Positions 52,126 through 61,895 are shown, counted from the first letter of the stretch. The stretch is 64,000 nucleotides of DNA from Maricaulis sp039978735 (GCF_039978735.1 NZ_JBDWAS010000026.1:27703-91702), one strand, 5' to 3'. Notes: generated from the letters alone by a model not told the origin. Program-made: numbers and translations.

Positions 52126-53709
52126 TTGGGACGTCTTTTTCTGGCAATTCTGCTGGCCGTGCTGCCAGGCGTGGCCACTGCTGCGTCTGACGACGAGCCG
52201 GTGATTGCATCGGAGATTCCCGAAGAGCCCCAGCCCGTGCGGACGGCCGACCTCGACCGCTGGGCGCTGCAGGTCGCCGGATGGACGCCGCAATCGGTCG
52301 CCGAACTGGCCGGCTTTCTCTACGAGGCACCGGGGCACGGACTGCCCGCCCTGGACAGTGTTGCCGACTATCTGCTCGATCCGGACATGGCGTTCGAGCC
52401 GCGGGCTGCGGCGGCATCGCGGGCCGCGCTGCAATATATCGCCTGGCTGGAATACGGGCTGATCGACCAGGACACGCTGACGCTGCGCCTGCTGACGGAC
52501 AATGAGGCATCGCGGCTGGTCGCACGCCTCGTGGCCGCGCTGGACACCGGCCATGTCGAACAGGCGATCGCCGAAAGCCTGCCGGCGGTGCGCGACTACG
52601 ACATCCTGCGCCGGGAGATGCTGCGTCTGATGACCGTGCGCCCGATCTGGCCGCAGATCGCGGGCGGCGATGCGCTGACGGTCGGTGACAGCGGGGCGCG
52701 GGTCGACCAGTTGCGCGCGCGGCTGGCAGCCGAGGGGCTGCTGGCGCCGGGCTGGTCGAGCGGCGATGCGTTTGACATGCGGCTGGACACCGCGCTGCGG
52801 CGCTATCAGGGGCGGGTGAACCTGTCGCCGACCGGCCGCCTGGACCGGCCAACCCTGCGCCAGCTGAACATCACGCCGCAGGAGCGGATCGCGCAATTGC
52901 GCGCCAATCTCGAACAGCGGCGCTGGCGCACCCGGCAGCTGGGCGAGCGGCATATCTGGGTCAATCTCGCCGACTTTCACCTCGAAGCCTGGGAGAACGG
53001 ACAGCTGGCGCGCGAGCACGAGGTGATGATCGGCGGACAGACCTCCTCGACACCGGAATTCTCCGAGGAGATGCAATACATCGTTCTCAATCCCTGGTGG
53101 GGCCTGCCATCCAGCTCGGCGCGCTCGCGCTTCGCCTCGATCCGGCGCAATCCGGGCATCGTCAATTCGCACGGTTTCCGCATCTACAATTCGGCCGGTG
53201 AACCGGTTTCGGTCTACGAGATCGACTGGAGCCGCTGGAATGACCGCTGGCCCTACCGGCTGTCGCAGCCGCCCGGGCCGACCAATCCGATGGGCGAGGT
53301 GAAGTTCATCTTCCCCAACCGGCACAATATCTACATTCACGACACGACCCAGCGTGACCGCTTCGTGCGCACGCGCCGGGACTTTTCGGCCGGCTGCATC
53401 CGCGTGCAGGACCCGCTCGCCCTGGCCGAATGGGTGCTGGCGGGTCAGGCGGACTGGTCGCGGGCGCGGATCGACGAGGTCGTGTCGGGAAATACGCCCA
53501 CCGTCGTCTGGCTGGACCGGCGCATCCCGGTCCATATCGCCTACTGGACGGTTGTGGGGGAGGCGGACGGTTCGGTGCGCTATCTGCACGACCTCTACCG
53601 CCGCGACGGGCGCCTGATCGCGGCGTATGCGCAGGCTTTCGCAACGGCAACCGCAGCGGGTGAAGACAGCCGCACAGGGGTGTTTGACACAATTGCAGCC
53701 TTGCGCTGA
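52126..53709 (+). CDS. L,D-transpeptidase, YcbB (LdtD) type
   Basis: Periplasmic enzyme that forms 3-3 peptidoglycan crosslinks or anchors proteins. The 527-residue protein begins at a TTG (GGGGATCAGG upstream) with a signal peptide (LFLAILLAVLPGVATA). A peptidoglycan-binding domain lies at about 185-245 (LTVGDSGARVDQLRARLAAE), and the YkuD catalytic domain at about 280-450 with HDTTQRDRF and SAGCIRV, the catalytic Cys being residue 424. The long N-terminal scaffold matches YcbB. The gene stands alone before the OmpA gene. Confidence 0.9.
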   Translation: MGRLFLAILLAVLPGVATAASDDEPVIASEIPEEPQPVRTADLDRWALQVAGWTPQSVAELAGFLYEAPGHGLPALDSVADYLLDPDMAFEPRAAAASRAALQYIAWLEYGLIDQDTLTLRLLTDNEASRLVARLVAALDTGHVEQAIAESLPAVRDYDILRREMLRLMTVRPIWPQIAGGDALTVGDSGARVDQLRARLAAEGLLAPGWSSGDAFDMRLDTALRRYQGRVNLSPTGRLDRPTLRQLNITPQERIAQLRANLEQRRWRTRQLGERHIWVNLADFHLEAWENGQLAREHEVMIGGQTSSTPEFSEEMQYIVLNPWWGLPSSSARSRFASIRRNPGIVNSHGFRIYNSAGEPVSVYEIDWSRWNDRWPYRLSQPPGPTNPMGEVKFIFPNRHNIYIHDTTQRDRFVRTRRDFSAGCIRVQDPLALAEWVLAGQADWSRARIDEVVSGNTPTVVWLDRRIPVHIAYWTVVGEADGSVRYLHDLYRRDGRLIAAYAQAFATATAAGEDSRTGVFDTIAALR

Positions 53710-53913
53710 TTAAGGGTTTCGGCATTCTCCGAAAAAAAATCGGGAACCGATTGGGAGGCCCCTGCGTTGTCCGGTTGTACGGGGATGTGTGGCCCGGTCC
53801 CGGGACACACTGTATCCTTGCTGCAACGCGACAAAATATTCCGGTCTTATCGGGGCTTTACCTGTCTGGCCTATGGCGCTCGCGATCTAATTGTAGTAGG
53901 GGACGTACTAGGA

Positions 53914-53956
53914 GCGTCCGTCTGGACGATTCTTCGCGCCCGGCGTTGTGCCGGGC
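53914..53956 (+). other. Hairpins in the long leader of the ompA-type gene
   Basis: The 292 bases between the transpeptidase stop and the OmpA-type start have no coding signal. They hold CGTCC-GTCT-GGACG (53914-53927) and GCCCGGC-GTTGT-GCCGGGC (53938-53956), plus an A-rich run near 53731. Stable 5' structures are common in leaders of abundant outer-membrane protein messages. I cannot place the promoter. Confidence 0.4.
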
Positions 53957-54001
53957 ATGGTCAGTCACACCAAGGAGGCGCGAGCCTCTGGAGGGGGAAT
54001 G

Positions 54002-55075
54002 ATGAAAAAACGGCTTTTTACGGCGGTCGCCGTTGGGGCCTTCTTGGCAGCGGGTCCCGCGTTCGCTGACGAAGGCTGGTATGTCCGTGGTGCAGTCGGT
54101 TACGGCGGCCCGGGCGACACCGACGTTTCCGGCTCGCTGAATGGTGAAATCAACGGCAAGGGCAATTGGCGCGAAGCGGCCGCCCTCGGCTATGAATGGG
54201 CTGACGGCTTCCGCCTCGAAGGCGAACTGGCTCACCGTTACAATGACACCGGTGCGGTCGGCGGCTTCGAGCACAGCCTGAGCGACTTCCAGATCTGGTC
54301 CCTGATGGCCAACGCCATCTTCGACTTCAATCCGGATGGCGCCTACCACCCGTATATCGGTGTCGGTCTGGGTCTGGGCGATGTGTCCGGCACCCTGACG
54401 GGCTTCTCGGCCGGCACCATGCCGCCGAACCCGACGCCGGCTGATTACGTTGTCGCTCAGGACAGCGACAATCCGTTCGTGTGGCAGATCCTCGCCGGTA
54501 TCGGTTGGGAACTGACCGAGCAGCTGACCCTGGACACCGAGTATCGTTACTTCTCGGCTTCCAGCACCGACTACGCCCCGGGCGTGAGCGTTGACGCTCT
54601 GGCCGGTCACGAGGCCTGGATCGGCCTGCGGTATTCCTTCGCGGCTCCGCCGCCCCCGCCGCCGCCTCCGCCCCCGCCGCCGCCTCCTCCGCCGCCTCCG
54701 CCGCCGCCTCCGCCGCCTCCGCCGCCGCCGTCGTGCGATGACGTGAGCTTCCCGGTCTACTTCGAGTGGGATCGCGCGGATCTGACGGATCAGGCCCGGG
54801 CCGTGATCGCCCAGGCTGCCAACCAGCGCGGCAATTGCGGTGTGACCCGCGTGTCCGTCGCCGGCCACGCCGACCGTTCGGGCGCTGCTGCCTACAATGT
54901 CGGCCTGTCCGAGCGCCGTGCCCGCGTCGTCCGCGACGAGCTGGTCCGTCTCGGCGTCCCGGCGAGCACGATCTCGATGGAAGCGTATGGCGAAACCCGC
55001 CCGGCGGTGCAGACCGCTGACGGTGTTCGCGAGCCGCTGAACCGTCGTTCGGAAGTGGTCATCGTTCTGGACTAA
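54002..55075 (+). CDS. OmpA-type porin with poly-proline linker
   Basis: Outer-membrane protein that ties the outer membrane to peptidoglycan. The start at 54002 (GGAGGGGG upstream) gives 357 residues: a signal peptide (MKKRLFTAVAVGAFLAAGPA), an eight-strand OmpA barrel (about 22-214), 28 consecutive prolines (codons 54647-54730), and the OmpA peptidoglycan-binding domain with VAGHADRSGAAAYNVGLSER and the final NRRSEVVIVLD. The 5' leader has hairpins and a strong terminator follows, as expected for a very abundant protein. Confidence 0.95.
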   Translation: MKKRLFTAVAVGAFLAAGPAFADEGWYVRGAVGYGGPGDTDVSGSLNGEINGKGNWREAAALGYEWADGFRLEGELAHRYNDTGAVGGFEHSLSDFQIWSLMANAIFDFNPDGAYHPYIGVGLGLGDVSGTLTGFSAGTMPPNPTPADYVVAQDSDNPFVWQILAGIGWELTEQLTLDTEYRYFSASSTDYAPGVSVDALAGHEAWIGLRYSFAAPPPPPPPPPPPPPPPPPPPPPPPPPPPPSCDDVSFPVYFEWDRADLTDQARAVIAQAANQRGNCGVTRVSVAGHADRSGAAAYNVGLSERRARVVRDELVRLGVPASTISMEAYGETRPAVQTADGVREPLNRRSEVVIVLD

Positions 55076-55101
55076 GTCCGGATCCGATGAACCGAAGGAT
55101 T

Positions 55102-55134
55102 GCGGCCCGGCTCTTGCCGGGCCGCTTTTCTTTT
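55102..55134 (+). terminator. Strong intrinsic terminator after the OmpA-type gene
   Basis: A perfect 10-base stem (GCGGCCCGGC and its complement) with loop TCTT is followed by TTTTCTTTT. This is a classical Rho-independent terminator 27 bases after the stop codon. Confidence 0.9.
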
Positions 55135-55327
55135 GTCTGAAGGCCGGTGCCGCCGGTCTGAAGCGGTTTTGGCAAAATAGTGCACGAAACGCCCCTTCGC
55201 GGGGTCGATCTGGTCGCTTTTTCCGCCTTGCTGAGGCTGCGCTTGACCCGTTCGAAGCGCCGGTTCACACCGGATGCGACGCGGCGGCAGGGGCCTGGCC
55301 GCACCTGCAAGATTAGGGAGAACTTCC

Positions 55328-56614
55328 ATGAGCAAGCCGGACAAGCCGTATCGCAAGCGCGAGATCGCCGGACACATGCTGAGCCCGGAAACCCAGATGA
55401 TGAGCTACGGCTATGACCCGAAGCTCTCGGAAATGTCGATCAAGCCGCCGATCTTCCTGACCTCGACCTTCGCCTTCGAAAGCGCCGAGCACGGCGCCGC
55501 CTTCTTCCGCGTTACACTCGGCCAGGCCGAGGAGGGCGATCCGGAAGCTGCCGGCCTGATGTATTCGCGCTTCAACAATCCCAACATGGAAGTGTTGGAA
55601 GACCGTCTGGCGCTCTATGACGGCGCCGAGGAATGCTGCGTCTTTTCTTCCGGCATGGCAGCCATCTCCACCACGCTGATGGGGCTGGCGCATTCCGGCT
55701 CGGTGATTCTCCAGTCGACGCCGCTCTATGGCGGCACGGAAAGCCTGATCCGCAAATTCCTGCCGAATTACGGCATCCAGTCGGTCGACTTCTTTGCCGG
55801 CGCCCATGAGGACGAGATCCATGCCGCCGCCGACGAGGCGCTGGCCAAGGGCGAGGTCTCGGTCATCTACACCGAGACGCCGACCAATCCGACCAATGAC
55901 CAGGTCGACCTGAATGTCTGCCGCCGCCTTGTCGACCTGATCGAGAAGAAGCAGGGCAAGCGCCCCTATCTCGTCGTCGACAACACCTTCCTCGGCCCGG
56001 TCGGCCAGAAGCCGATGGAGCTCGGCGCCGATGTGGTCGTCTATTCGCTGACCAAATATATCGGTGGCCATTCCGACCTGATCGCCGGTTCGGCCTCCGG
56101 CACGACCGAGGCCATGGCACAGATCCGCGGCCTGCGCGGCTATCTGGGCACCAATCTGGACCCGCACACCTGCTGGATGCTGCTGCGCTCGCTGGAAACG
56201 GTGAAGCTGCGCATGGAAGCGGCCGCCCTGGGTGCCCGCAAGGTCGCCGAATTCCTGCGTGATCATCCCAAGGTCAATCGCGTGCGCTATCTCGGCTTCC
56301 TGGAAGAGGGCACGCGCGACGGCGATGTCTTCAAGGCCCAGTCCTCCTCGGCCGGCTCCACCTTCGCCTTCGATCTGGAAAGCGAGGGCGCAGCCTTCCG
56401 CATGCTCAACGCCCTGCAGGTGATGAAGCTGGCGGTCAGCCTTGGCGGTACCGAGACGCTGATCTGTCACCCGGGTTCCACCACCCACCGCGGTGTCGAT
56501 CCGGAACTGCGCAAGCGCCAGGGCTTCTCGGACGGTCTGGTGCGCATCTCGGTCGGTATCGAGAACCCCGACGATCTGATCGCCGACCTGAAACAGGCGC
56601 TCGAACACGCCTGA
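55328..56614 (+). CDS. Cystathionine gamma-synthase/methionine gamma-lyase family PLP enzyme
   Basis: PLP-dependent enzyme of sulphur amino acid metabolism, 428 residues. The PLP Lys is in SLTKYIGGHSDLI; the phosphate-binding and substrate motifs SSGMAAIST, YTETPTNPTN and NTFLGPVGQKP are intact. The family includes synthases and lyases, and the sequence alone does not decide which. AGGGAG precedes the ATG at 55328. It is 82 bases upstream of the arginine catabolic operon, and may be independent. Confidence 0.9.
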   Translation: MSKPDKPYRKREIAGHMLSPETQMMSYGYDPKLSEMSIKPPIFLTSTFAFESAEHGAAFFRVTLGQAEEGDPEAAGLMYSRFNNPNMEVLEDRLALYDGAEECCVFSSGMAAISTTLMGLAHSGSVILQSTPLYGGTESLIRKFLPNYGIQSVDFFAGAHEDEIHAAADEALAKGEVSVIYTETPTNPTNDQVDLNVCRRLVDLIEKKQGKRPYLVVDNTFLGPVGQKPMELGADVVVYSLTKYIGGHSDLIAGSASGTTEAMAQIRGLRGYLGTNLDPHTCWMLLRSLETVKLRMEAAALGARKVAEFLRDHPKVNRVRYLGFLEEGTRDGDVFKAQSSSAGSTFAFDLESEGAAFRMLNALQVMKLAVSLGGTETLICHPGSTTHRGVDPELRKRQGFSDGLVRISVGIENPDDLIADLKQALEHA

Positions 56615-56696
56615 CCCTGAACCGTCTCGCACTGCCCCCGCGCGGTCTCTGCCGTGCGGGGGTAGACCCGTCCGTTTAAACGGCTATCACTGGGAC

Positions 56697-57959
56697 ATGC
56701 AGGACAAACTCGATCTCAACCCCGACGAGCGCGCCGTGCTCGACTGGATCGACAGCCGCGCCGATCACATGATCGATACGGTGAAGGCGTGGTCGGCGAT
56801 CAATTCCGGCAGCCGCAATGCGGACGGTCTGGAGCGCATGCGCGCATGCCTTGAGGACGCGTTCGGCGAGCTGGGCGGCGAGATATCCGCCATCGATCTG
56901 CCGCCGACGACGATTGTCGATCCGGACGGAACGGTGCGCGAGCAGGCGTTCACGCCCTCCTTCCACTGCCGGCTGCGGCCGCAGGCGCCGATCCGCATCG
57001 TCATGACCGGTCACCACGACACGGTCTTCCCGGCGGACAGTCATTTCCAGTCGACCGAGCTGTGGGATGCCGACACGCTGAACGGGCCCGGCGTCGCCGA
57101 CATGAAGGGCGGCATCCTCGTGATGCTGCACGGGCTGCTGGGGCTGGAACGCTCGCCCTGGAAGGACGAGATCGGCGTCGATGTGCTGATCAGTCCGGAC
57201 GAGGAAATCGGCTCGCTGGGCTCCGGCCCGATCCTTGCCGATCTGGGCGCCGGCGCCGATATCGGCATGACCTACGAGCCCGCCCTGGCCGACGGCTCGC
57301 TGGCCGGCGCGCGCAAGGGATCGGGCAACTGGTCGCTGAAAGTGTCCGGCCGTGCCGCCCATGCCGGGCGCGAACATCATCTGGGCCGCAATGCCCTGGC
57401 CGCAGCCTGCCAGTTCGGGCTGGGCCTGGACGAACTCAATGGCCGGCGCGAGGGCGTCACCTTCAATCTGGCCCGCATCGATGGCGGCGGTCCGCCGAAT
57501 GTCGTGCCGGACAATGCGGTGGCGCGCTTCAATGTGCGCGTGAAGACCGAGAATGACCGCACCTGGGTGGAGGCCGAGCTGGAACGCCTGGTCGACGAGG
57601 TCCGCGTGCGCGACGGTATCGCGGCCGAGCTGCATGGCGGCTTCACCCGTCCGCCCAAGCCGATGAGCCCGGCCAATGCCCGCATGTTCGAATGGACAAA
57701 GGCGGCGGGCGGCGCGCTGGGTCTGGACATCCGCTGGCAGGATACGGGCGGTGTGTGCGAAGGCAATAATCTGTGGGCGGCCGGCTGTCCCAATGTCGAT
57801 ACGCTGGGCGTGCGCGGCGCCGATATCCATTCCGATCGCGAGATCGTCAAACTGTCGAGCTTTGCCGAACGGGCCAAGCTGTCGGCGGTGATGCTCATGA
57901 AATTTGCCCGGGGCGAATTCAACGCCAAGGAAGCGCGCGCCCTGGCAAGAACCCAGTAA
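56697..57959 (+). CDS. M20 family zinc hydrolase, first gene of the ast operon
   Basis: Two-zinc amidohydrolase of the CPG2/DapE/ArgE class, 420 residues. The first metal signature is GHHDTVFP, then GPGVADMKGG and PDEEIGS with the catalytic Glu pair; the dimerisation lid has HAGREHHLGRNA. Family members cut N-succinyl, N-acetyl or folyl amides. It is 25 bases before astA. Since no classical AstE or AstC is nearby, it is a candidate for the last N-succinylglutamate hydrolysis step; that is inference. Confidence 0.85.
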   Translation: MQDKLDLNPDERAVLDWIDSRADHMIDTVKAWSAINSGSRNADGLERMRACLEDAFGELGGEISAIDLPPTTIVDPDGTVREQAFTPSFHCRLRPQAPIRIVMTGHHDTVFPADSHFQSTELWDADTLNGPGVADMKGGILVMLHGLLGLERSPWKDEIGVDVLISPDEEIGSLGSGPILADLGAGADIGMTYEPALADGSLAGARKGSGNWSLKVSGRAAHAGREHHLGRNALAAACQFGLGLDELNGRREGVTFNLARIDGGGPPNVVPDNAVARFNVRVKTENDRTWVEAELERLVDEVRVRDGIAAELHGGFTRPPKPMSPANARMFEWTKAAGGALGLDIRWQDTGGVCEGNNLWAAGCPNVDTLGVRGADIHSDREIVKLSSFAERAKLSAVMLMKFARGEFNAKEARALARTQ

Positions 57960-57984
57960 ACACAGGCATGATCGGGGGAAGAGC

Positions 57985-59001
57985 ATGCTGATTGTACGTG
58001 CGGCCAAACGCACCGACACAGACGCCCTTGTGCGTCTGGCGCAGGAAGCGGGAACCGGTTTCACATCCCTGGCCGTGCCGGCGGATGTGCTGGCGGCGCG
58101 CCTGGAAAAGTCCGAGGCGATCTTTTCGACGCCGGAGCCGGGTCAGACCGAGGATGCCTACCAGCTGATGCTGGAGGATACCGAGACCGGCCGCATCGTC
58201 GGCTGCTCGGCCATCAAGTCTATGGTGGGTGTGTCGAAACCCTATTGGGATTTCAAGATCATCACCCTGGCCCAGCACTCCCACGAAGCCGACCGCCGCT
58301 TCGACATGGATGCCATGCTGCTGGTCAATGACTTTGCCGGCGCCTCGGAAGTGGGCACGCTCTTCGTGTCCGAGGCCGGGCGCGGGACCGGCGCCGGGCG
58401 CCTGGTGGCCCAGTCGCGCTATCTGATGATGGCGGCCGACCGGTCGCGCTTTGGCGAGCGTGTGCTGGCCGAGCTGCGCGGTGTGGTCCATGACGACGGA
58501 TCCTCGCCCTTCTTCGATGCGGTGTCGCGGCCCTTCTTCCGGATGGATTTCGACGATGCCGACCGGCTGTCCGCGTCGACCGACAACCAGTTCATCCTCG
58601 ATCTGGGCCCGCAGCACCTGATCTATCTCGACCTGTTGCCGCCCGAAGTGCGCGAGGTGATCGGCAAGCCTCATCCGCACGGGGAGGGGGCGTACAACCT
58701 CCTGCTCTGGGAGGGTTTCCACTATGACCGTTATGTCGACATTTTCGACGGCGGTCCGCTGGTCTCCACCTGGACCGAGAATATCCGCACCCTGCGCGAG
58801 AGCCGCGAGGTGACCGTGCGGTCGGCAACGACGACGGGCGGTGTCGACGGCATCCTGTCGACCGACCGTTTCCCGGACTTCCGGACCTGTCACGCCCAGG
58901 TCGTCGATGATGGCGACATTCTGGGCATTTCCTACGAAACCATGCAGGCGCTCGATCTGGCCGAAGGCGATCGCGCCCGCTTCTGGCGACGAATGAGGTG
59001 A
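57985..59001 (+). CDS. astA: Arginine N-succinyltransferase
   Basis: First step of the ammonia-producing arginine succinyltransferase pathway: adds succinyl from succinyl-CoA to arginine. The 338-residue protein shows the AstA blocks LIVRAAKRTDTDALVRLAQE, GRGTGAGRLVAQSRYL, RGVVHDDGSSPFFDAV and DNQFILDLGPQHLIY. GGGGGAAGAG precedes the ATG. astD follows 4 bases after the stop. Confidence 0.95.
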   Translation: MLIVRAAKRTDTDALVRLAQEAGTGFTSLAVPADVLAARLEKSEAIFSTPEPGQTEDAYQLMLEDTETGRIVGCSAIKSMVGVSKPYWDFKIITLAQHSHEADRRFDMDAMLLVNDFAGASEVGTLFVSEAGRGTGAGRLVAQSRYLMMAADRSRFGERVLAELRGVVHDDGSSPFFDAVSRPFFRMDFDDADRLSASTDNQFILDLGPQHLIYLDLLPPEVREVIGKPHPHGEGAYNLLLWEGFHYDRYVDIFDGGPLVSTWTENIRTLRESREVTVRSATTTGGVDGILSTDRFPDFRTCHAQVVDDGDILGISYETMQALDLAEGDRARFWRRMR

Positions 59002-59005
59002 TTTC

Positions 59006-60454
59006 ATGCTGCTGATCGATGGCCAATGGCGCGCGGGCAAGGGCGCTGACATGCACTCGGAAAACCCGGCCGATGGCAGCCGCGTGTGGAGCGGCCAGGC
59101 CGCCACGGCGGACGATGTCGACGCCGCCTTCAAGGCCGCGCGGGCGGCTTTCCCGGCCTGGGGACGCAGCCTCTATCCCGAGCGTGTTGCCATCGTCGAG
59201 GCCTATCAGGCCTATCTCGAGGCGCACAAGGACGCGCTCGCCGAGCTGATCTCGCGCGAGACCGGCAAGCCGCGCTGGGAAGGCCTGGCCGAAGCCGGCG
59301 CCATGATCGGCAAGATCGCGATCTCCAAGACCGCCTATGCCGAACGCACGGGCGAGCAGTCGTCGGACACGGCCTTTGGATATGCCGCCCTGGCGCACAA
59401 GCCGCTGGGCGTGATGTTCGTGCTGGGCCCGTACAACTTCCCCGGCCACTTGCCGAACGGCCATATCGTGCCGGCCCTGCTGGCGGGCAATACGATCGTC
59501 TTCAAACCGTCCGAGATGACCCCGGCTGTGGGCGAGTTCATGGCCAAGGCCTGGGAGGCTGCCGGCCTGCCCAAGGGTGTGTTGAACCTCGTCCAGGGCG
59601 CGCGCGAGACCGGCGCCGCTGCGCTGGATCATGCCGATCTGGACGGTGTGCTGTTCACCGGTTCCTGGGGCACGGGCAAATTCATCCACGAGAAATTCGC
59701 CGGCCGCACCGGTATCCAGCTGGCGCTGGAAATGGGCGGCAATAACCCGCTCGTCGTCTGGGATGCCGAAGATGCCGAAGCCGCCGCGCGTGTGGCGGTG
59801 CATTCCGCCTATATCACGGCCGGTCAGCGCTGTTCCTGCGCGCGCCGCCTGATCCTGCCCGAGGGCGCAGCGGGTGATGCCGTGGTCGAGGCGATCGACC
59901 GCATCGCGGGCCAGCTGAGCATCGGCCGCTGGGACGCCGATCCGGAACCCTTTATCGGGCCGCTGGTCTCCGCACAGGCCGCGCGCGGCGTGCTGGCCGC
60001 CCAGGACGACCTCCTGTCGCGTGGCGCCAAAGCCATCCGCAAGGCTGAGCCTGTCGCGGAACTGGGCGAGGCCTTCCTGCGTCCCGGCCTGATCGATGTC
60101 ACCGGTGTGGACGTGCCGGACGAGGAAGTCTTCGGTCCGCTGATCCAGGTTGTGCGCGTTGCCTCCTTCGACGCCGCCATCGCGGCTGCGAACGATACCG
60201 CCTATGGCCTCTCGGCCGGGCTGGTCTCGGACGATGAAGCCCTCTGGGAGCGCTTCTGGGTGGAAGCGCGCGCCGGTATCGTCAACTGGAACCGGCCGAC
60301 TTGCGGTGCGGCCTCGAACATGCCCTTCGGCGGGCCGGGCCAGTCGGGCAATCTGCGGCCCAGCGCCTTCTATGCGGCCGACTACTGCGCCTATCCGGTC
60401 GCCACGCAGGCCCAGCCGAAGCCCGAGCGCATGCCGGTCAAGGGAGTGGATTGA
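59006..60454 (+). CDS. astD: Succinylglutamate-semialdehyde dehydrogenase
   Basis: Oxidises succinylglutamate semialdehyde to succinylglutamate with NAD+. The 482-residue aldehyde dehydrogenase has the coenzyme motif FTGSWGTGK, the catalytic Glu in LEMGGNNPLVV and the Cys in GQRCSCARRL. The order astA-astD-astB with tiny gaps is one operon; the stop overlaps the astB start by one base. Confidence 0.95.
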   Translation: MLLIDGQWRAGKGADMHSENPADGSRVWSGQAATADDVDAAFKAARAAFPAWGRSLYPERVAIVEAYQAYLEAHKDALAELISRETGKPRWEGLAEAGAMIGKIAISKTAYAERTGEQSSDTAFGYAALAHKPLGVMFVLGPYNFPGHLPNGHIVPALLAGNTIVFKPSEMTPAVGEFMAKAWEAAGLPKGVLNLVQGARETGAAALDHADLDGVLFTGSWGTGKFIHEKFAGRTGIQLALEMGGNNPLVVWDAEDAEAAARVAVHSAYITAGQRCSCARRLILPEGAAGDAVVEAIDRIAGQLSIGRWDADPEPFIGPLVSAQAARGVLAAQDDLLSRGAKAIRKAEPVAELGEAFLRPGLIDVTGVDVPDEEVFGPLIQVVRVASFDAAIAAANDTAYGLSAGLVSDDEALWERFWVEARAGIVNWNRPTCGAASNMPFGGPGQSGNLRPSAFYAADYCAYPVATQAQPKPERMPVKGVD

Positions 60455-61797
60455 TGGTGTGCGCGGTCGAGGCGAATTTCGACGGGCTGGTCGGCCCGAC
60501 GCATAATTATGGCGGCCTGTCCGAGGGCAATCTGGCCAGCGCCAGGAATGAGGGCCTGGTGTCCTCGCCGCGCCAGGGCGTGCTGGAAGGCCTCGCCAAG
60601 ATGAAACGCCTGGCCGGTAGCGGTCTGGTGCAGGGCCTGCTGCCGCCGCATGAACGGCCCTATCTGCCGCTGCTGCGCCGGGCCGGTTTCTCCGGTTCCG
60701 ACGCGGCGGTGATCGAGGCCGCCTGGAAGAGTGCGCCGGGCCTGTTGCGCAAGGCGTGCTCGGCCTCGCCGATGTGGGCCGCCAATGCTGCGACCGTGTC
60801 GCCATCGGCCGATACGGCGGATCGCCGCCTGCATCTCACCCCGGCCAATCTCCTGACCACGCTGCACCGTTCCATCGAGGGCGAGCAGACCCGCCGGGCC
60901 CTGCAATGGGCTTTCCCGGACACGGGCCGTTTCGCCGTGCACGACGTCCTGCCCATGCAGCCGGACTTTGCCGATGAGGGCGCGGCCAATCATGTCCGCC
61001 TGTGCGCCGAACAGGGCGGTCCGGGGGTCGAGATCTTCGTCTATGGCCGCGAGGCCGGCGAGGCCTGGAGCGGCAAATTCCCGGCACGTCAGACGCTGGA
61101 AGCCTGCCAGGCGGTCGCCCGCTCGCACGGGCTCGATCCGAAGCGCACCGTTTTCATCCGCCAGTCGTCCGAGGCGATTGCCGCCGGCGCCTTCCACAAC
61201 GACGTCGTCTGCGTCGGTACGCGCACCACGCTCTTCTTCCACGAGCTGGCCTTTGCCGACCGCGAGGCGGCCCTGGCCGAGATCCGCAAGGCGGCCGAAG
61301 GCCTGTTCGAGCCGGATTTCGTGGAAGTGCCCGAGGCCGAGGTGCCGGTCGGCGATGCGATCACCAGCTATCTGTTCAATTCGCAATTGCTGGAATGGCC
61401 CGGCGAGGATCGTCTGGTGCTGATCGCGCCGAAGGAGACCGAGGAAACCGAGACCACGCGCGCATACTGTGCGGCGATGATAGCGGGCAATGGTCCGATC
61501 GGACGGGTGGAGTTCGTCGAGGTGCGCCAGTCCATGCGCAATGGTGGCGGACCGGCCTGCCTGCGCCTGCGTGTCGTGCTGACCGCGGAAGAACGGGCTG
61601 CCGTGGCGCCGCAGGCGCTGATGTCGGACACGCTCTACGACACGCTGGTGGCCTGGGCGGGCAAGCACTACCGCGACCGGCTGGAGCCGAATGATCTGGC
61701 CGACCCGGCTCTGCTGCACGAGAGCCGCGAGGCGCTGGATGCGCTGACCGGGATTCTCGGTCTGGGCGGGGATTACTATCCGTTTCAGCGTGGCTAA
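60454..61797 (+). CDS. astB: N-succinylarginine dihydrolase
   Basis: Splits N-succinylarginine into N-succinylornithine, ammonia and CO2. The 447-residue protein starts MVCAVEANFDGLVGPTHNYG, has HVRLCAEQGG and FHNDVVCVGT, and the catalytic Cys lies in GGGPACLRLR. The ATG at 60454 overlaps the astD stop (TGATG); a GTG one codon later is also possible. No astC or astE follows within the window. Confidence 0.95.
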   Translation: MVCAVEANFDGLVGPTHNYGGLSEGNLASARNEGLVSSPRQGVLEGLAKMKRLAGSGLVQGLLPPHERPYLPLLRRAGFSGSDAAVIEAAWKSAPGLLRKACSASPMWAANAATVSPSADTADRRLHLTPANLLTTLHRSIEGEQTRRALQWAFPDTGRFAVHDVLPMQPDFADEGAANHVRLCAEQGGPGVEIFVYGREAGEAWSGKFPARQTLEACQAVARSHGLDPKRTVFIRQSSEAIAAGAFHNDVVCVGTRTTLFFHELAFADREAALAEIRKAAEGLFEPDFVEVPEAEVPVGDAITSYLFNSQLLEWPGEDRLVLIAPKETEETETTRAYCAAMIAGNGPIGRVEFVEVRQSMRNGGGPACLRLRVVLTAEERAAVAPQALMSDTLYDTLVAWAGKHYRDRLEPNDLADPALLHESREALDALTGILGLGGDYYPFQRG

Positions 61798-61895
61798 CCC
61801 TGTTTGACCGCGCTTTTTGCGAAACGTTCGCTTCGCACTATTCAAACCGGCAAATCATGATAGGTTGCGCGCCGTCTGACTGTGGGGAGCAGATA

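Noticed and set aside
54647..54730. A C/G-rich repeat that could be taken for a CRISPR or satellite
   Set aside because: It is in frame within the ompA-type gene and codes only proline; there are no spacers.
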